From Ricordea florida (Eukaryota; Cnidaria; Anthozoa; Corallimorpharia; Ricordeidae), in NCBI GenBank assembly GCA_949710005.1, contig OX453273.1, positions 33,511,750 to 33,575,749 of the forward strand: a stretch of DNA of 64,000 nt. Direction: 5' to 3'. Both the position numbers and the translations under genes were made by a program. Below the pieces are notes generated by a model. The model was not told the DNA's origin. It worked only from the letters and a program-made list of their open reading frames with translations, and searched no databases. Each line of letters starts with the position of its first letter. The first letter of the stretch is position 1. Of the stretch, positions 12,401 through 21,566 are shown piece by piece.

Positions 12401-15400
12401 AAACCCAGACAATCAAGCTCCACAAATGACATCTCTTATTTGCCCTTTAATAAAAAAGAATGCAAAGAACTGATTTACAAGTTAGCAATATTAGTGACCG
12501 TATAGTGTGCAAAATACTGGGTCATGTTTCTGTTTTCCATTTGAAATAGGTGATGTGTTCTCTCAGTCTGATACAGCAAAAACAATGGCTGAAATCACAA
12601 GAATAGACCCTCAGTTCAACAAGGACAGTTTCCTTAAGGAGTGTGAATTTGAGATAATTCCATCGGTATTGGAGGTAAGATAATCAATCAAGTTTGCAAA
12701 GATGATGTCATTTATTGTACAGATTTGTCACGTAACCTTCATGTGTATGTATACATACATGTAAATATTTTTATTGTGTGCACAAATAATGTTAACCATA
12801 CGTTTTGATAAATAGTTGGCAGTTAATTGTGATCCACTGCAGCAGTTGAATCTCAGCAGGGGTGTCGCGTGAGTTTTTAAAGGTGTATGCACATGTAGGG
12901 AAGTGTAACGTTTTTTGCAGTCCTCTTATGGATTGAAAAAACGATAAAGGAAATACTAACACAAGGACACTGATGTAATAAGAAAAATTTATGTGTTATC
13001 CTGATTTAATGATAAAAATGCTCTCTGAGAATAAAAATTATATTTGATAGTTCTCTCTGATAGCCATGCAGTCACAGCACAGTATTTCTGATTTAATGAT
13101 TATAAAAATGCTCTCTGGGAATAAAAAATATATTTTTTCCAGACTTCAGCCTTACACATGGGCTTATGTGGGTATATGGATGCTATGCCCCTGTTCAGTG
13201 TTGTTGCCAACAAAAGTAACCTGATTGGCGTTAACTAAGAGGGTGAATGGTGAAATGGAGTTCTAATTAATAATTGTAAATTTTTGTGCTACAAATCACT
13301 TCGTGAAATTCTCACTTAGCATAAGCCCTAGTATTGGGAATCAGAAGAACTACACATGACATGACAAAGAAAAATTTCTGTGTACTTCAGTGTTGAGAAT
13401 CAAACCCACATCCTTTACAACAGATGTACTGTTAATTTCCTTTCTAAGCTACGAGGACAGACAGGAGAAACTTTGATTATGACGTAAGCCATGCTGGAGA
13501 GAATAATGGATGCACTAAAATGTGCTACATAGGACTACGTGAAAGGGCAACAATTAATACATGTATTAAGTGGATACATGTTGGACCACGAAATGTCATT
13601 GATTGGAAATAAGGTTGTATAGTAGAACAAGCAAGAAATTCCTAGGTGGACTAGATACTGTAGTTCACTCTGATAGCCATGCAGTCACAGTACAGTATTT
13701 CTTAATCTTGCTTACAGTGCAAGACACGTACAGAAGTCTAGTCATGTCACGTCTTGTCTCTTTTGTCATGTTAGGCCTTTCTTAGAGGTGACTTGGAAAT
13801 CCTTAAAGACTGGTGTCATGAACCGGTAAGTGTGGAGGCTGCTTGTCATTTCTTATTAAACACTTTACAGGGCATAGGAGAACTCACTGGACACCACCTG
13901 AGTGTCCATCCTCTGCATGCACTTCTTTTTAATTAGTAATAGGTGAATATTCACCGAAAATTACTGAATTGTTTTAGTATAAATACACAGGTGATTATTT
14001 CAAAAAGAAAGAAAAAGCATTGTACATCACAAAAAAAATTTTACTTCATCAAAAGCGCATGAACTACTTGCAGCCATTTTGTTCGTCGAGTTGATTAAGG
14101 CTGATAATCCGAGATAGTGAACCAATCAGAGTGCGTGATTTTGAATAATCACCTGAGTATTTATACTAAACTCTCTTAAAGAAAAACAGTGTATCTTAAC
14201 TTTGTTACTTTGTTTTTGTAGGCATACAATGTGCTTGCAGCACAGATAGAACAAACTCGTCAACTAGGGCAGAAACTTGATGCAAAGATTCTGGATGTCA
14301 GAGATGTTGATGTAAGTGTAGTAAACACTGTGTAAGAACTTTACAATAGGCGGACCTCCTGGACAGCCCTCTGTCAGATGTTTGACTTCCCCTTACACTC
14401 CCAGGAGTGACTTTATAGATTTTACTCTGCCTAACACCAGACGATTTTACTCTGCCTAACGCCAGACGATTTTACTCTGCCTAACACCAGACGATTTTAC
14501 TCTGCCTAACGCCAGACGATTTTACTCTGCCTAACACCAGACGATTTTACTCTGCCTAACACCAGACGATTTTACTCTGCCTAACACCAGACGATTTTAC
14601 TCTGCCTAACACCAGACGATTTTACTCTGCCTAACACCAGACGATTTTACTCTGCCTAACACCAGACGATTTTACTCTGCCTAACACCAGACGATTTTAC
14701 TCTGCCTAACACCAGACGATTTTACTCTGCCTAACACCAGACGATTTTACTCTGCCTAACACCAGACGATTTTACTCTGCCTAACACCAGACGATTTTAC
14801 TCTGCCTAACACCAGACGATTTTACTCTGCCTAACACCAGACGATTTTACTCTGCCTAACACCAGACGATTTTACTCTGCCTAACACCAGACGATTTTAC
14901 TCTGCCTAACACCAGACGATTTTACTCTGCCTAACGCCAGACGATTTTACTCATCAAATGGAGACCCCTTGGGAGTGACAGGGTTAAAAACTATCTCCCT
15001 TAAAAACTATCTCCCCTAAGAGAGGTCTGTTCATGTCCATGTTCTTAGATTTTACTGTGTCTAACGCCAGACGATTTTACTCATTAAATGGAGACCCCTT
15101 GGGAGTGACAGGGTTAAAAACTATCTCCCTTAAAAACTATCTCCCCTAAGAGAGGTCTGTTCATGTCCATGTTCTTAGATTTTACTGTGTCTAACGCCAG
15201 ACGATTTTACTCATTAAATGGAGACCCTTTGGGAGTGACAGGGTTAAGAGAGGCCTGTTCATATCCATGTTCTAACATTGTCTCTGACCACTCAGGTCTG
15301 TTTGTTCAAATGGTATTATGATCCGTTACAAAAGACAACTTAACTGGTAAATTAAAGGAAAATCAGATATAGTTTGATACTATGCTGATTTGAAATAATT

Positions 15401-16739
15401 AATGTAACTTCAAAAGTTTTTAAGTTACATTCATTTTATTTTTCAAATCAGCATAGCATCAAACTATGTCTGAACTTATTTAATAAGGCTGTACTGTTTT
15501 ACTGGGTTCTGATTTATTCAGTGGATGATGCTACATCGCCTTGAAGCAACTGAAGTCTAATAAATTCCTGTTGACTGGGTTATGGATTGCCGAGCTACTG
15601 TTGGTTGACTCGGTGGTGATGATGGTGATGATGATCTTGGATAAAGGACTATATTTTTGACAACATTTCTTTTGCCTAACATAGTTACTTAGGGTATCCT
15701 GGGTGTCTTCCGTTCAACAAAAAACTCCGGAAATTTTATTTCGAAGTCAAATGTAATGGCACATTTCGGTTCAGTTCAGCCAGAATATTTGGGACCACCT
15801 ATGAAAGCGGTCCTGAGTGACTGGTCAGTCAAGCCTGATAAAAATGGTGCATTCCATTTAGTCGTTTCTGTTTTAATTTTGCTTTCCTTTTGTTTGAACA
15901 TTGGGCATAAGGTATGGGAACACATGGGAGCTTGTAGCGGGATTGTCCATCGGAAAGTATGGTTCCATTTGCAGTGTTCTCCTTTTATTTCAGCTCAACA
16001 GGTAATAGAGTTAATCAAACCGGTAAAACACTCGCGTAGCTGTTGAATTGTCAAGAATTTCAGGCCATTTTAGGCGGTAACAAGTGCTGTTACAGGCGGT
16101 AAATTTTACCGGTTACCGCGTGAAAAGGAGAACACTGCATTTGACAAATGGAAATTCTGAAATCTAAAACAGGGACGGCGGAGCGTATTTTGAAGTGGGG
16201 GGCTGAAAACGAGCGCCGGAGGCGCGAGCTGGTAGGGGGGTCTGGGGGCATCCTCCCCCAGAAAATTCTGAAATCTAGAGTCTCGGAAATCGTATTTACA
16301 ACATTCTCCGCGACATACTTCTTGAAATAATTAGCCTGGATAAAGCGTAAAATGAAAGGTACTTTTAATGCTTACAGCAATATTTTGGAGGTTATTTCTC
16401 AGCCTTCCGGTCTCCAACGCTAACCTGCGGTTTTTGGACACAAGCTTCCCGTCTGTGGGAAGGAAGCACACGCTGAGAAAATGTTAAAAATACGTAAACG
16501 CGAAAAGTTTCCGACGAGGCTTGTATAAAGTTGTAGCTTAAACAAAATAAAATGTCATCCTCCTCAAAAGTGGGGGGGCTAAAGTCCCCCCCAGCACCCC
16601 CCCCGGCTCCGCCGTCCCTGTAAAACGAGAAATTTTTTTGGAATGGTAAGCACATGCAGTGATGTAGTAGGTGGTTCTATCAGCCCTGTTGAAAACTGGT
16701 GCAAGGTCTTTAACCCTTTCACTCCCAAGGGGTCTCCAT

Positions 16740-16784
<45 letters not shown>

Positions 16785-16853
16785 AGTCACTCTTGGGAGT
16801 GAAAGGGTTAAGGGAGATAGTCTTTAACCCTTTCACTCCCAAGGGGTCTCCAT

Positions 16854-16894
<41 letters not shown>

Positions 16895-18482
16895 GTAAAG
16901 TCACTCTTGGCAGTGAAAGGGTTAAGGGAGATAGTTTTTAACCCTTTCACTCCCAAGGGGTCTCCATTTGACGAGTAAAACCGTCTGGCGTTAGACAGAG
17001 TAAAATCTGTAAAGTCACTCTTGGGAGTGAAAGGGTTAATGCTGGAAGGAAAGCACTGAGGGGCAGTGTTGATGCTCCCTTGTGCTTCATGTGACAAATT
17101 CTAGCAATACGTTTGGGCCATTTGGGCCTCTTGTGGCTTTTTCTAATGCTTTTATGGTGAGATTTAAATTCTCAAAGTTCTGTCAATAACCAATATCACT
17201 ATACTGTACCTTTGTGCACAGCTGTTTTTGTGAATATACCTAATTCTCCATCACTAGGTCGCAATGGCGAAGGTCATGGAGCAGGGACCAGTCTTAGTCC
17301 TCACCTTTATGGCCCAGCAGATTATGACCCTTCGTGATGCAGTTGGAAACATCATAGAAGGAGGCGAGGTTTGTGAAGTTAACTTGTTCAGAAATTTTTA
17401 AGGGTGTGATTTCAAAGGTATATAGTGTAAAAACAGAAGTGTGATAATTAGATATTAGTATATACCACACAAGTGAATAGTGCATTTCAGGCGTTCTGAT
17501 TGGTTTACTCGGAGGTGATTAGTAAAGTACTATTCACCTCCGAGCAGCAGCAGAAGAGAAACAAAACGGTTTCCCGTTTCTGTTCCCGAAGAGGAAATTA
17601 TTTGAATAAACGCTTGTTATTTAGCTTGTGTGGCATATACTAAAACAATTATTCACCTCAGTATCGGTGAAAGTGGTGGATATTTATGTAATGAAGAAAC
17701 AGAATATGTTAAATCCTCAAGGGAAAGAATGTAAAATTCAGTTGCAAGATGATTGTTTCAGTAAGTAAATAATGAATATACTTCAACTACTCAGACCACC
17801 TATCAAAAAGATACTGATGGTAACCATTTTACCTGTAATTCCCTAGAAAGTAGTAAAGAGACATGGAAAAGTCAATTAACTGATTCCTCCATAAATTCAG
17901 ATGCAAAACAATCTCAATACCTCTGAAATTTAAACCCCAGTGTGGAGGAATGTTTACGAGAACAATCTTGGGCAAAGCAAAAGATAAGAAAATTTCGCAG
18001 CTCCATGAAATTCAACATGATACGTCCACTGTTTGTGAGGAACAATGGCCACTGAAAACCACCCACAGAAATTGAAGCAAATATATATATATATATTTAA
18101 GATGTTCAAGGGATAAAACTTTTCAAAAGAAATTTTCAGGGTCTTGCTTCATATTATTTCATCAATATCCTCCATGTCCAACGCCAGAACTTACTTTTAC
18201 ATTGAAACTCCTAGTTGTTAATTACTACATTTGTATGTTCATGCACTCTCTATTATCAATATAATCTTGAATTTCCGACACATGTTTTGTTTTATCAAGT
18301 CTTAATGGAAAGTGGTGTCATTGAAAATAACTATTACAATGAGTACTCTGAATTGTTTACAGGACAATATTGAGAATGTGAGCTATGTATGGGCACTGTG
18401 CCGAGATCAGAGCATCCTAGACCACCGGTCAGCTTGGAGGATTTTAGAATTTGGAATACAGAACAGCAGTGCTTGGCTTTAA
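728..18482 (+). CDS. TIMM44: Mitochondrial import translocase subunit TIM44, 16 coding exons, complete
   Basis: TIM44 tethers mtHsp70 to the TIM23 channel on the matrix face of the inner membrane. Exons read from splice sites and frame: 728-736, 888-1028, 1755-1856, 2808-2897, 3753-3833, 4249-4308, 5348-5437, 6292-6361, 6867-6936, 10221-10306, 11925-12017, 12550-12674, 13775-13825, 14222-14311, 17258-17368, 18363-18482 (TAA). They sum to 1389 nt (462 aa), close to the roughly 450 aa usual for the family. All junctions are GT-AG and keep one frame. The N-terminus is an Arg-rich targeting sequence ([11 protein letters not shown]), followed by a charged helical region. [14 protein letters not shown] near residue 243 and [14 protein letters not shown] near 274 precede the C-terminal Tim44 domain (about 290-455) with [10 protein letters not shown] and [10 protein letters not shown]. 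The tiny first exon (Met-Ala-Gln) is the least certain part; translation could start at 888 instead. Confidence 0.95.
1113..1161. repeat. Copy of a DBR1 coding fragment in TIMM44 intron 2
   Basis: The 49 bases here match 169-217, inside the DBR1 exon, with the first 40 identical and then three or four differences. The orientation on the plus strand is the same in both. It lies just left of the palindromic element at 1170-1360. It reads as a short duplicated piece of coding sequence and is not part of TIMM44. Confidence 0.75.
1170..1360. repeat. Palindromic MITE with arms of about 75 bp
   Basis: The left arm (tttgttttaccaatacagat, then gagatttgatcct and cttgttcattaaaaaga) is repeated in inverse complement on the right (agagtgt loop side to ggtattgggaaaacaaag). 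The unpaired centre is about 30 bp. No coding capacity. It lies in TIMM44 intron 2. Confidence 0.75.
1890..2275. repeat. Probable MITE with imperfect terminal inverted repeats
   Basis: gccgcttccctcacatgtc at about 1908 is matched in inverse by gccaagcctaattgg and gacatgagtgaagtggc-type sequence near 2225-2255, and gttcgacaaggtct near 2018 pairs with aaagtcgaac near 2210. The ends are approximate. It lies in TIMM44 intron 3. Confidence 0.4.
2485..2515. repeat. Poly-C tract with CCCCA repeats
   Basis: A run of about 16 C followed by CACCCCCACCCC, inside a TIMM44 intron. It is a length-unstable simple repeat. Confidence 0.8.
3145..3480. repeat. Palindrome-rich element with three CGTGTTTCTATAACTCG units
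   Basis: The near-palindrome cgtgtttctataactcgata plus gaaacac occurs at about 3171-3196 and 3448-3474 and in inverse at about 3330-3355. A second inverted pair, gtttgggagaactcg and cgttctcccaaac, lies between. It looks like a non-autonomous element built from hairpins. Confidence 0.55.
3503..3605. repeat. AAT/AAC-type microsatellite
   Basis: Imperfect run of aataat, aacaat and gataac trinucleotides in a TIMM44 intron. A similar ATT/GTT-rich stretch sits at about 2941-3000. Confidence 0.7.
4755..5310. repeat. Two related hairpin-forming repeats in TIMM44 intron 6
   Basis: At 5190-5290, gttcaatttggaatt pairs with aattccaaattgaac, with cagtttttcttg against cgaaaccgtacg-type outer arms. At 4775-4920 gtcgtccaattcagtctg is echoed in inverse by cagaccgaattggac. 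Both are followed by taccattactaataat, suggesting two copies or halves of one family. Confidence 0.45.
5771..5863 (-). mobile_element. Penelope-like element 3' tail fragment
   Basis: Read on the minus strand, the order of short blocks (gatttcagctcaagttgt, then catcaacaattcttttcag) matches the tails at 41400-41520 and 12290-12425, where the block follows the GIY-YIG coding end. It is a short solo remnant with no coding sequence left. Confidence 0.45.
7470..9735 (-). mobile_element. Decayed hAT-superfamily DNA transposon in TIMM44 intron 9
   Basis: The region is spanned by transposase remnants on the minus strand. Its 3' side (7470-7530, agggacatgccctccggaaaattctgaaa) resembles the sub-terminal sequence of the miniature element at 16170-16620, which suggests that element belongs to the same or a sister family. 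Terminal repeats and a target duplication were not identified, so the bounds are approximate. Confidence 0.7.
7745..9424 (-). pseudogene. hAT transposase (TTF zinc finger, DUF4371, dimerisation domain), broken
   Basis: Order on the minus strand: a TTF-type zinc finger piece at 9424-9176 ([19 protein letters not shown]), the DUF4371/RNase H-like core at 8962-8366 with [16 protein letters not shown], which carries the first catalytic Asp, and [14 protein letters not shown], then [19 protein letters not shown] middle segment follows at 8209-7958 and a hAT C-terminal dimerisation block at about 7920-7745 ([18 protein letters not shown], then a stop in the otherwise conserved ATPE-SFS motif, then [12 protein letters not shown]). 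Frames change between blocks and internal stops are present, so it is inactive. The architecture matches the ZMYM1-like hAT proteins common in cnidarians; the zinc finger has lost its second Cys (CVYF). Confidence 0.85.
10326..10503. repeat. Palindromic MITE with arms of about 70 bp
   Basis: gcaatggagtgtttctgt and gatagttgctctgtggaaat on the left are matched in inverse by ggagcaactatcagac and aaacactctattgc on the right. It starts about 20 bp after the splice donor of TIMM44 exon 10 (10221-10306). No coding content. Confidence 0.75.
12293..12425. mobile_element. Two Penelope-like tail fragments head to head
   Basis: At 12298-12342 the sequence ttttggcaacctgagtggaa is the tail block on the minus strand; from 12343 the same block (ctcaggttgtcgaaatgt, then catcatcaacaacagtgctt) continues on the plus strand. 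The two meet near the shared gagtcactgactc. Remnants only. Confidence 0.45.
13973..14168. repeat. MITE family A copy 1 (TTTAGTATAAATACACAGGT)
   Basis: Terminal inverted repeats of 28 bp (tttagtataaatacacaggt at the left, aatcacctgagtatttatac at the right) with one or two mismatches. The interior contains gccattttgttcgtcgag and ccgagatagtgaaccaatca. Copies 2 and 3 are at 26878-27072 and 48795-48985. Confidence 0.85.
14390..15250. repeat. 25-bp minisatellite (21 units) inside a TTAA-type MITE, plus further MITE units
   Basis: From 14418 to 14942 the unit GATTTTACTCTGCCTAACRCCAGAC repeats 21 times with an exact 25-bp period, followed by a partial 22nd. R is A in most units and G in a few. The flanks (cactcccaggagtgactttatag on the left, atggagaccccttgggagtg acagggttaa on the right) are the ends of the same MITE present at 16710-17039 in the opposite orientation. 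Two further copies with a 120-bp period follow to about 15250. All of this is in the intron between TIMM44 exons 14 and 15. Confidence 0.95.
15360..15468. repeat. Hairpin element with arms of about 32 bp
   Basis: agtttgatactatgctgatt and the inverse aatcagcatagcatcaaact enclose a loop that itself pairs (aatgtaacttcaaaa with ttttaagttacatt). A typical short foldback element. Confidence 0.75.
16170..16620. mobile_element. Non-autonomous hAT-like element, 451 bp, 5-bp target duplication
   Basis: The ends are CAGGGACGGCGGAGC and its inverse complement GCTCCGCCGTCCCTG. TAAAA directly flanks both sides (16165-16169 and 16621-16625). CAGGG ends are typical of hAT; a 5-bp duplication occurs in some hAT lineages, whereas 8 bp is usual. 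No transposase is encoded. The interior has a G-rich stretch with gcgccggaggcgcgagc. It sits in a TIMM44 intron. Confidence 0.8.
16710..17039. repeat. Three tandem 114-bp copies of a TTAA-ended MITE
   Basis: Units start at 16710, 16824 and 16938. Each begins TTAACCCTTTCACTCCCAAG and ends in its inverse, CTTGGGAGTGAAAGGGTTAA (one copy has a mismatch). TTAA at both ends suggests piggyBac- or Kolobok-type mobilisation. The central part contains the tttactctgtctaacgccag sequence, in inverse, that was amplified at 14418-14942. The array is open in one frame on the minus strand only because the repeats lack stops. Confidence 0.9.
17453..17646. repeat. MITE with TTAGTATATRCCACACAAG ends
   Basis: ttagtatataccacacaag on the left and cttgtgtggcatatactaa on the right are inverted repeats. 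An inner palindrome, ctcggaggtgattag and ctattcacctccgag, lies at about 17503-17545. It is 85 bp downstream of TIMM44 exon 15. Confidence 0.75.
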
Positions 18483-21400
18483 TAGAGGGAGTAGAGCTTG
18501 GGTTGTACTTCTCTGGGCCGAAATTGTCAAAAGCATACCAGCTGCAATCCATGATTACACAGTGAGATGCTCTTTAATTTAAAAACACTCACCAATGGAC
18601 CAGTGCTTTTCAAGCGTTGAACAATAATGAATCATTCTTGATTAGTGCTAATCAAGGCGTCAAATTAAGTAAAACTTTTACAAGTGTAATATATAACGCA
18701 AGAGTATGCTATAGCTATTGTTTTGGAGTTTTGAACCAATACCTACACTGGTGAGTAGCTCTTGTAAAAGTTTCATTGATTTGAGCCCAGGGTTAAACCA
18801 GGGTTGTCAAAAAGGGCCGGCGACCGGCAATAGCGCCGGCTTCTTTCATTGTAACAGCTACAGTTTATCGGGTTTGCTGCTTTTCCAATAAAAGAAGCAA
18901 GGAAACAGAGCAACAAAAATAACGCCGCCCCCTGTGCCGGCTGAAAATCTTTTCGACAACCCTGGTTAAACAGTACCCTGGCCTCTCTAAACTCTTAACC
19001 CTTGACTGGCTTTATTTCAGGGTTTACCAGTAACTAACTCTTAAAGTAACTCTGGACAAGCAGTAATTCGGGGTTAAGCAATAACTCAGAGTGTGCCCTT
19101 ATCATCTAACGCTGGATTATCCCTAACTGGTTTTCGCACGACCTTTCCCTCATAAATTCGGAGGTTCTAGGACTTACAGTTGATATCTTTATATGGGCAT
19201 GAAGAACTCTAGGTTTAAAGTACATCATGGGAACTACCTCAATATTGTTCGTTGTGGACGTGGATATTTTTAATACAAAAGTTAAACACAACTTGAAACA
19301 GTTTTGAATACTGAGTTCTTAGTGCCCTAAGGTTTTGGACAGTCACTTTTTCTAACCTAGTCAGTGGCTATATAAAAAATAGAGAATCTCGCAGACAAGG
19401 GTGAATGTTGATGTTAAGGAGTCGGTTGTTCATCGTGGAAAATGTGATGATAATATAAATTCTTCTTGTGTCACACGATGTAGTCACTGGATGTTGATCG
19501 CGACGTTTCGACTGCTTACTGCTAGTCTTCTTCAGGCGATGGGGTCGACTGATTCCGGCTCACCATTATGTAGCTACGTGGTCTGCTCTGATTGGTGCGT
19601 TTCGATCCTGCTGTTGTTTCAGCTTGCTCTGTTTTCTTCAGGGGTCCGCTGGCTTCCCGCGTGTTCTTTGTTGTGTTTCTTGATCGTTGGCATCCACGCT
19701 TCTGGAATTTCAATTCCGTTATCCCTGTCGATGTTATTAGGGTGCAGTCTTATGTGAATTGCCTCTTTCACCTTCCTTTTGTACCAGTGGTTATCACGAT
19801 CAATAAACATAACTTCAGGGTGAATGTTTTTTTAACAGAAAATAATATATATACATTAATGAATGGTCCCGAGGGAAACAGTTAGTTTTGTTTTCCCGAG
19901 AGTCCCGATCTGAACTCGAAGGAAAACAGAACTAACTAGTCCCCCGTTGGTATGTATTTAGAAGTTCACGCCATTTTTAATTTAGTCATGCACTGATCAC
20001 GTGCCTCTGTATTCTGCGCGCGGGCAATAACTGCGCAATTGTATCCCGGTCGCCAAGCATTTGAATTTGATTAGGAGCACGTGGCCAAGAATCAACCAAT
20101 CGCAGTGCTCGTTTTGTTGAGTGAAAGTCTCGGTATATAACAATGCCAGTGATTGTTATTTTTTAGAGAGCATGAACATAATATCATTCTGTACATCTTT
20201 GTCTCCAAAACAATAAATTATTGAGGACCTGATTGTGTATACATAGATGACTGACCAATTTTCAGGATAAGATGCCTTGGTGGTCCTCCATCCCACTTAC
20301 ATGTAACAAGACTGTTTGTCTGCTTTGATCGCATTTTTCATTTCCTATGTTTGACAGCATTCTACAACTTATTTCCCAGTTCTTGTTCCCTTGCTTTTTT
20401 TCATGACGATATGGTTGTTATTGTTGTTGTAATTGTTATTAAGTTATTTATTTATCATCGCGAATGCTCCAAACAGCTACAGTTTGCAATGGAACACACA
20501 AAACACAACACTGCACTAGGCCACACTGTAAACTACATGAGTATATGATATTATCATAGTGATAACCGTCACGTAAGATAGTAATGGTCCTGGCATTTCG
20601 AGAATTGACCCATCCTCGTTCGCCGCAACTTTTTAAGGCCATAGCTGGAAACTTTGGGACCTGTACTATCCTTAACGCTGTGTAACTTACAAAACCAAGT
20701 CGTTTAGTCACTTCATTTTTGTGATGACCTGAAATAAATATATTCCACCTCGTCTCGCTGGGCCCAAGAAAACTTAAGTTGCCTTTCCACCCCGCACTGT
20801 CTGGGCACTGTCTGCAATGTGCACTTTTTCATTAATTAATCTAGCGGAGATTTGACGGGAGATAATTTGTCTGCGTGTGAGGGAATTAGCATTATATTCT
20901 CTTTGTTTAGAAGTCATTGGTTAGCTGTAATGTATTATTTGGTCTTTTGTATCGGCGAAGACAGAACCGGATTAAGAGAACCGAGTTGGAAGATAAACAT
21001 TCATTCTTGGTTTTTACGGCTTTCCGTGTTTCCCTGATTCTGGGAAAGACCTCCTACGTAGTAATTCTTTGGGCGTTGTCACCTGTTCTTTTCGGGGTTA
21101 CCTCATCCCATAGATAAAGAACCGGTTAAAGACTTTAGTTTCCATAACTGTGGCGACATCAGTTCAAGGTACAGGAAGCATTAGGTGAAAAAATAAAGCT
21201 TATTTAGAACGCAGTTTACTGAAAAGAATTACATGTATAAAGGTCCCCTAACTATTCCAGTCCCAAGTCACTGACTCGAAGGATGGGGCTGCATAGAAAC
21301 TATAAACAAATGGCGCATGCATTTAACTTGAGGGATTGTAGAATTCTGTGAAAAATAGATGTAAATGTCAATACTCGTAGAGATTTGTTGATAATTTTGG

Positions 21401-21566
21401 TTCCAATGCTGCTAGTGGACTAGCCCTCCCCTCCCATGTACAAATTTTTTGACTCACGGACCCTCGACCATTTCCAAGCTGATTTTCACGTGGTTGTCTC
21501 TGGCGGCGTTCTGTTGACTTGGAAGTTTGTAAAAGTATTAGAAGCGATCAGTCCTCAGGAACAGAC
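18483..21566. other. Intergenic region between TIMM44 and the TMEM35B-like gene
   Basis: Apart from the Penelope-like fragment at 19480-19830, no gene is recognised. There is no clear AATAAA close after the TIMM44 stop. Short inverted segments such as cgagggaaacagttagtttt (about 19870) against ggaaaacagaactaact (about 19920) suggest another small foldback element. Confidence 0.5.
19480..19830 (-). pseudogene. Penelope-like element, C-terminal end of GIY-YIG protein
   Basis: On the minus strand, FIDRDNHWYKRKVKEAIHIR followed by LHPNNIDRDNGIEIPEAW is the conserved tail of Penelope-like reverse transcriptase/GIY-YIG endonuclease proteins. It runs from about 19805 into a low-complexity polar tail ending near 19524. 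The downstream block at 19495-19540 (tcgcctgaagaagactagca, then cgaaacgtcgcg) is the usual 3' structured tail. Only the 3' end is present, as expected for a 5'-truncated retroelement. The family call rests on recognised motifs. Confidence 0.75.

Noticed and set aside
14418..14942. CRISPR-like regular array
   Set aside because: Units abut with no spacers, the genome is eukaryotic and the unit derives from a neighbouring MITE.
16579..17097. 172-codon minus-strand ORF with three copies of a 38-residue repeat
   Set aside because: The peptide repeat is the three 114-bp MITE copies read without stops; no protein family resemblance.
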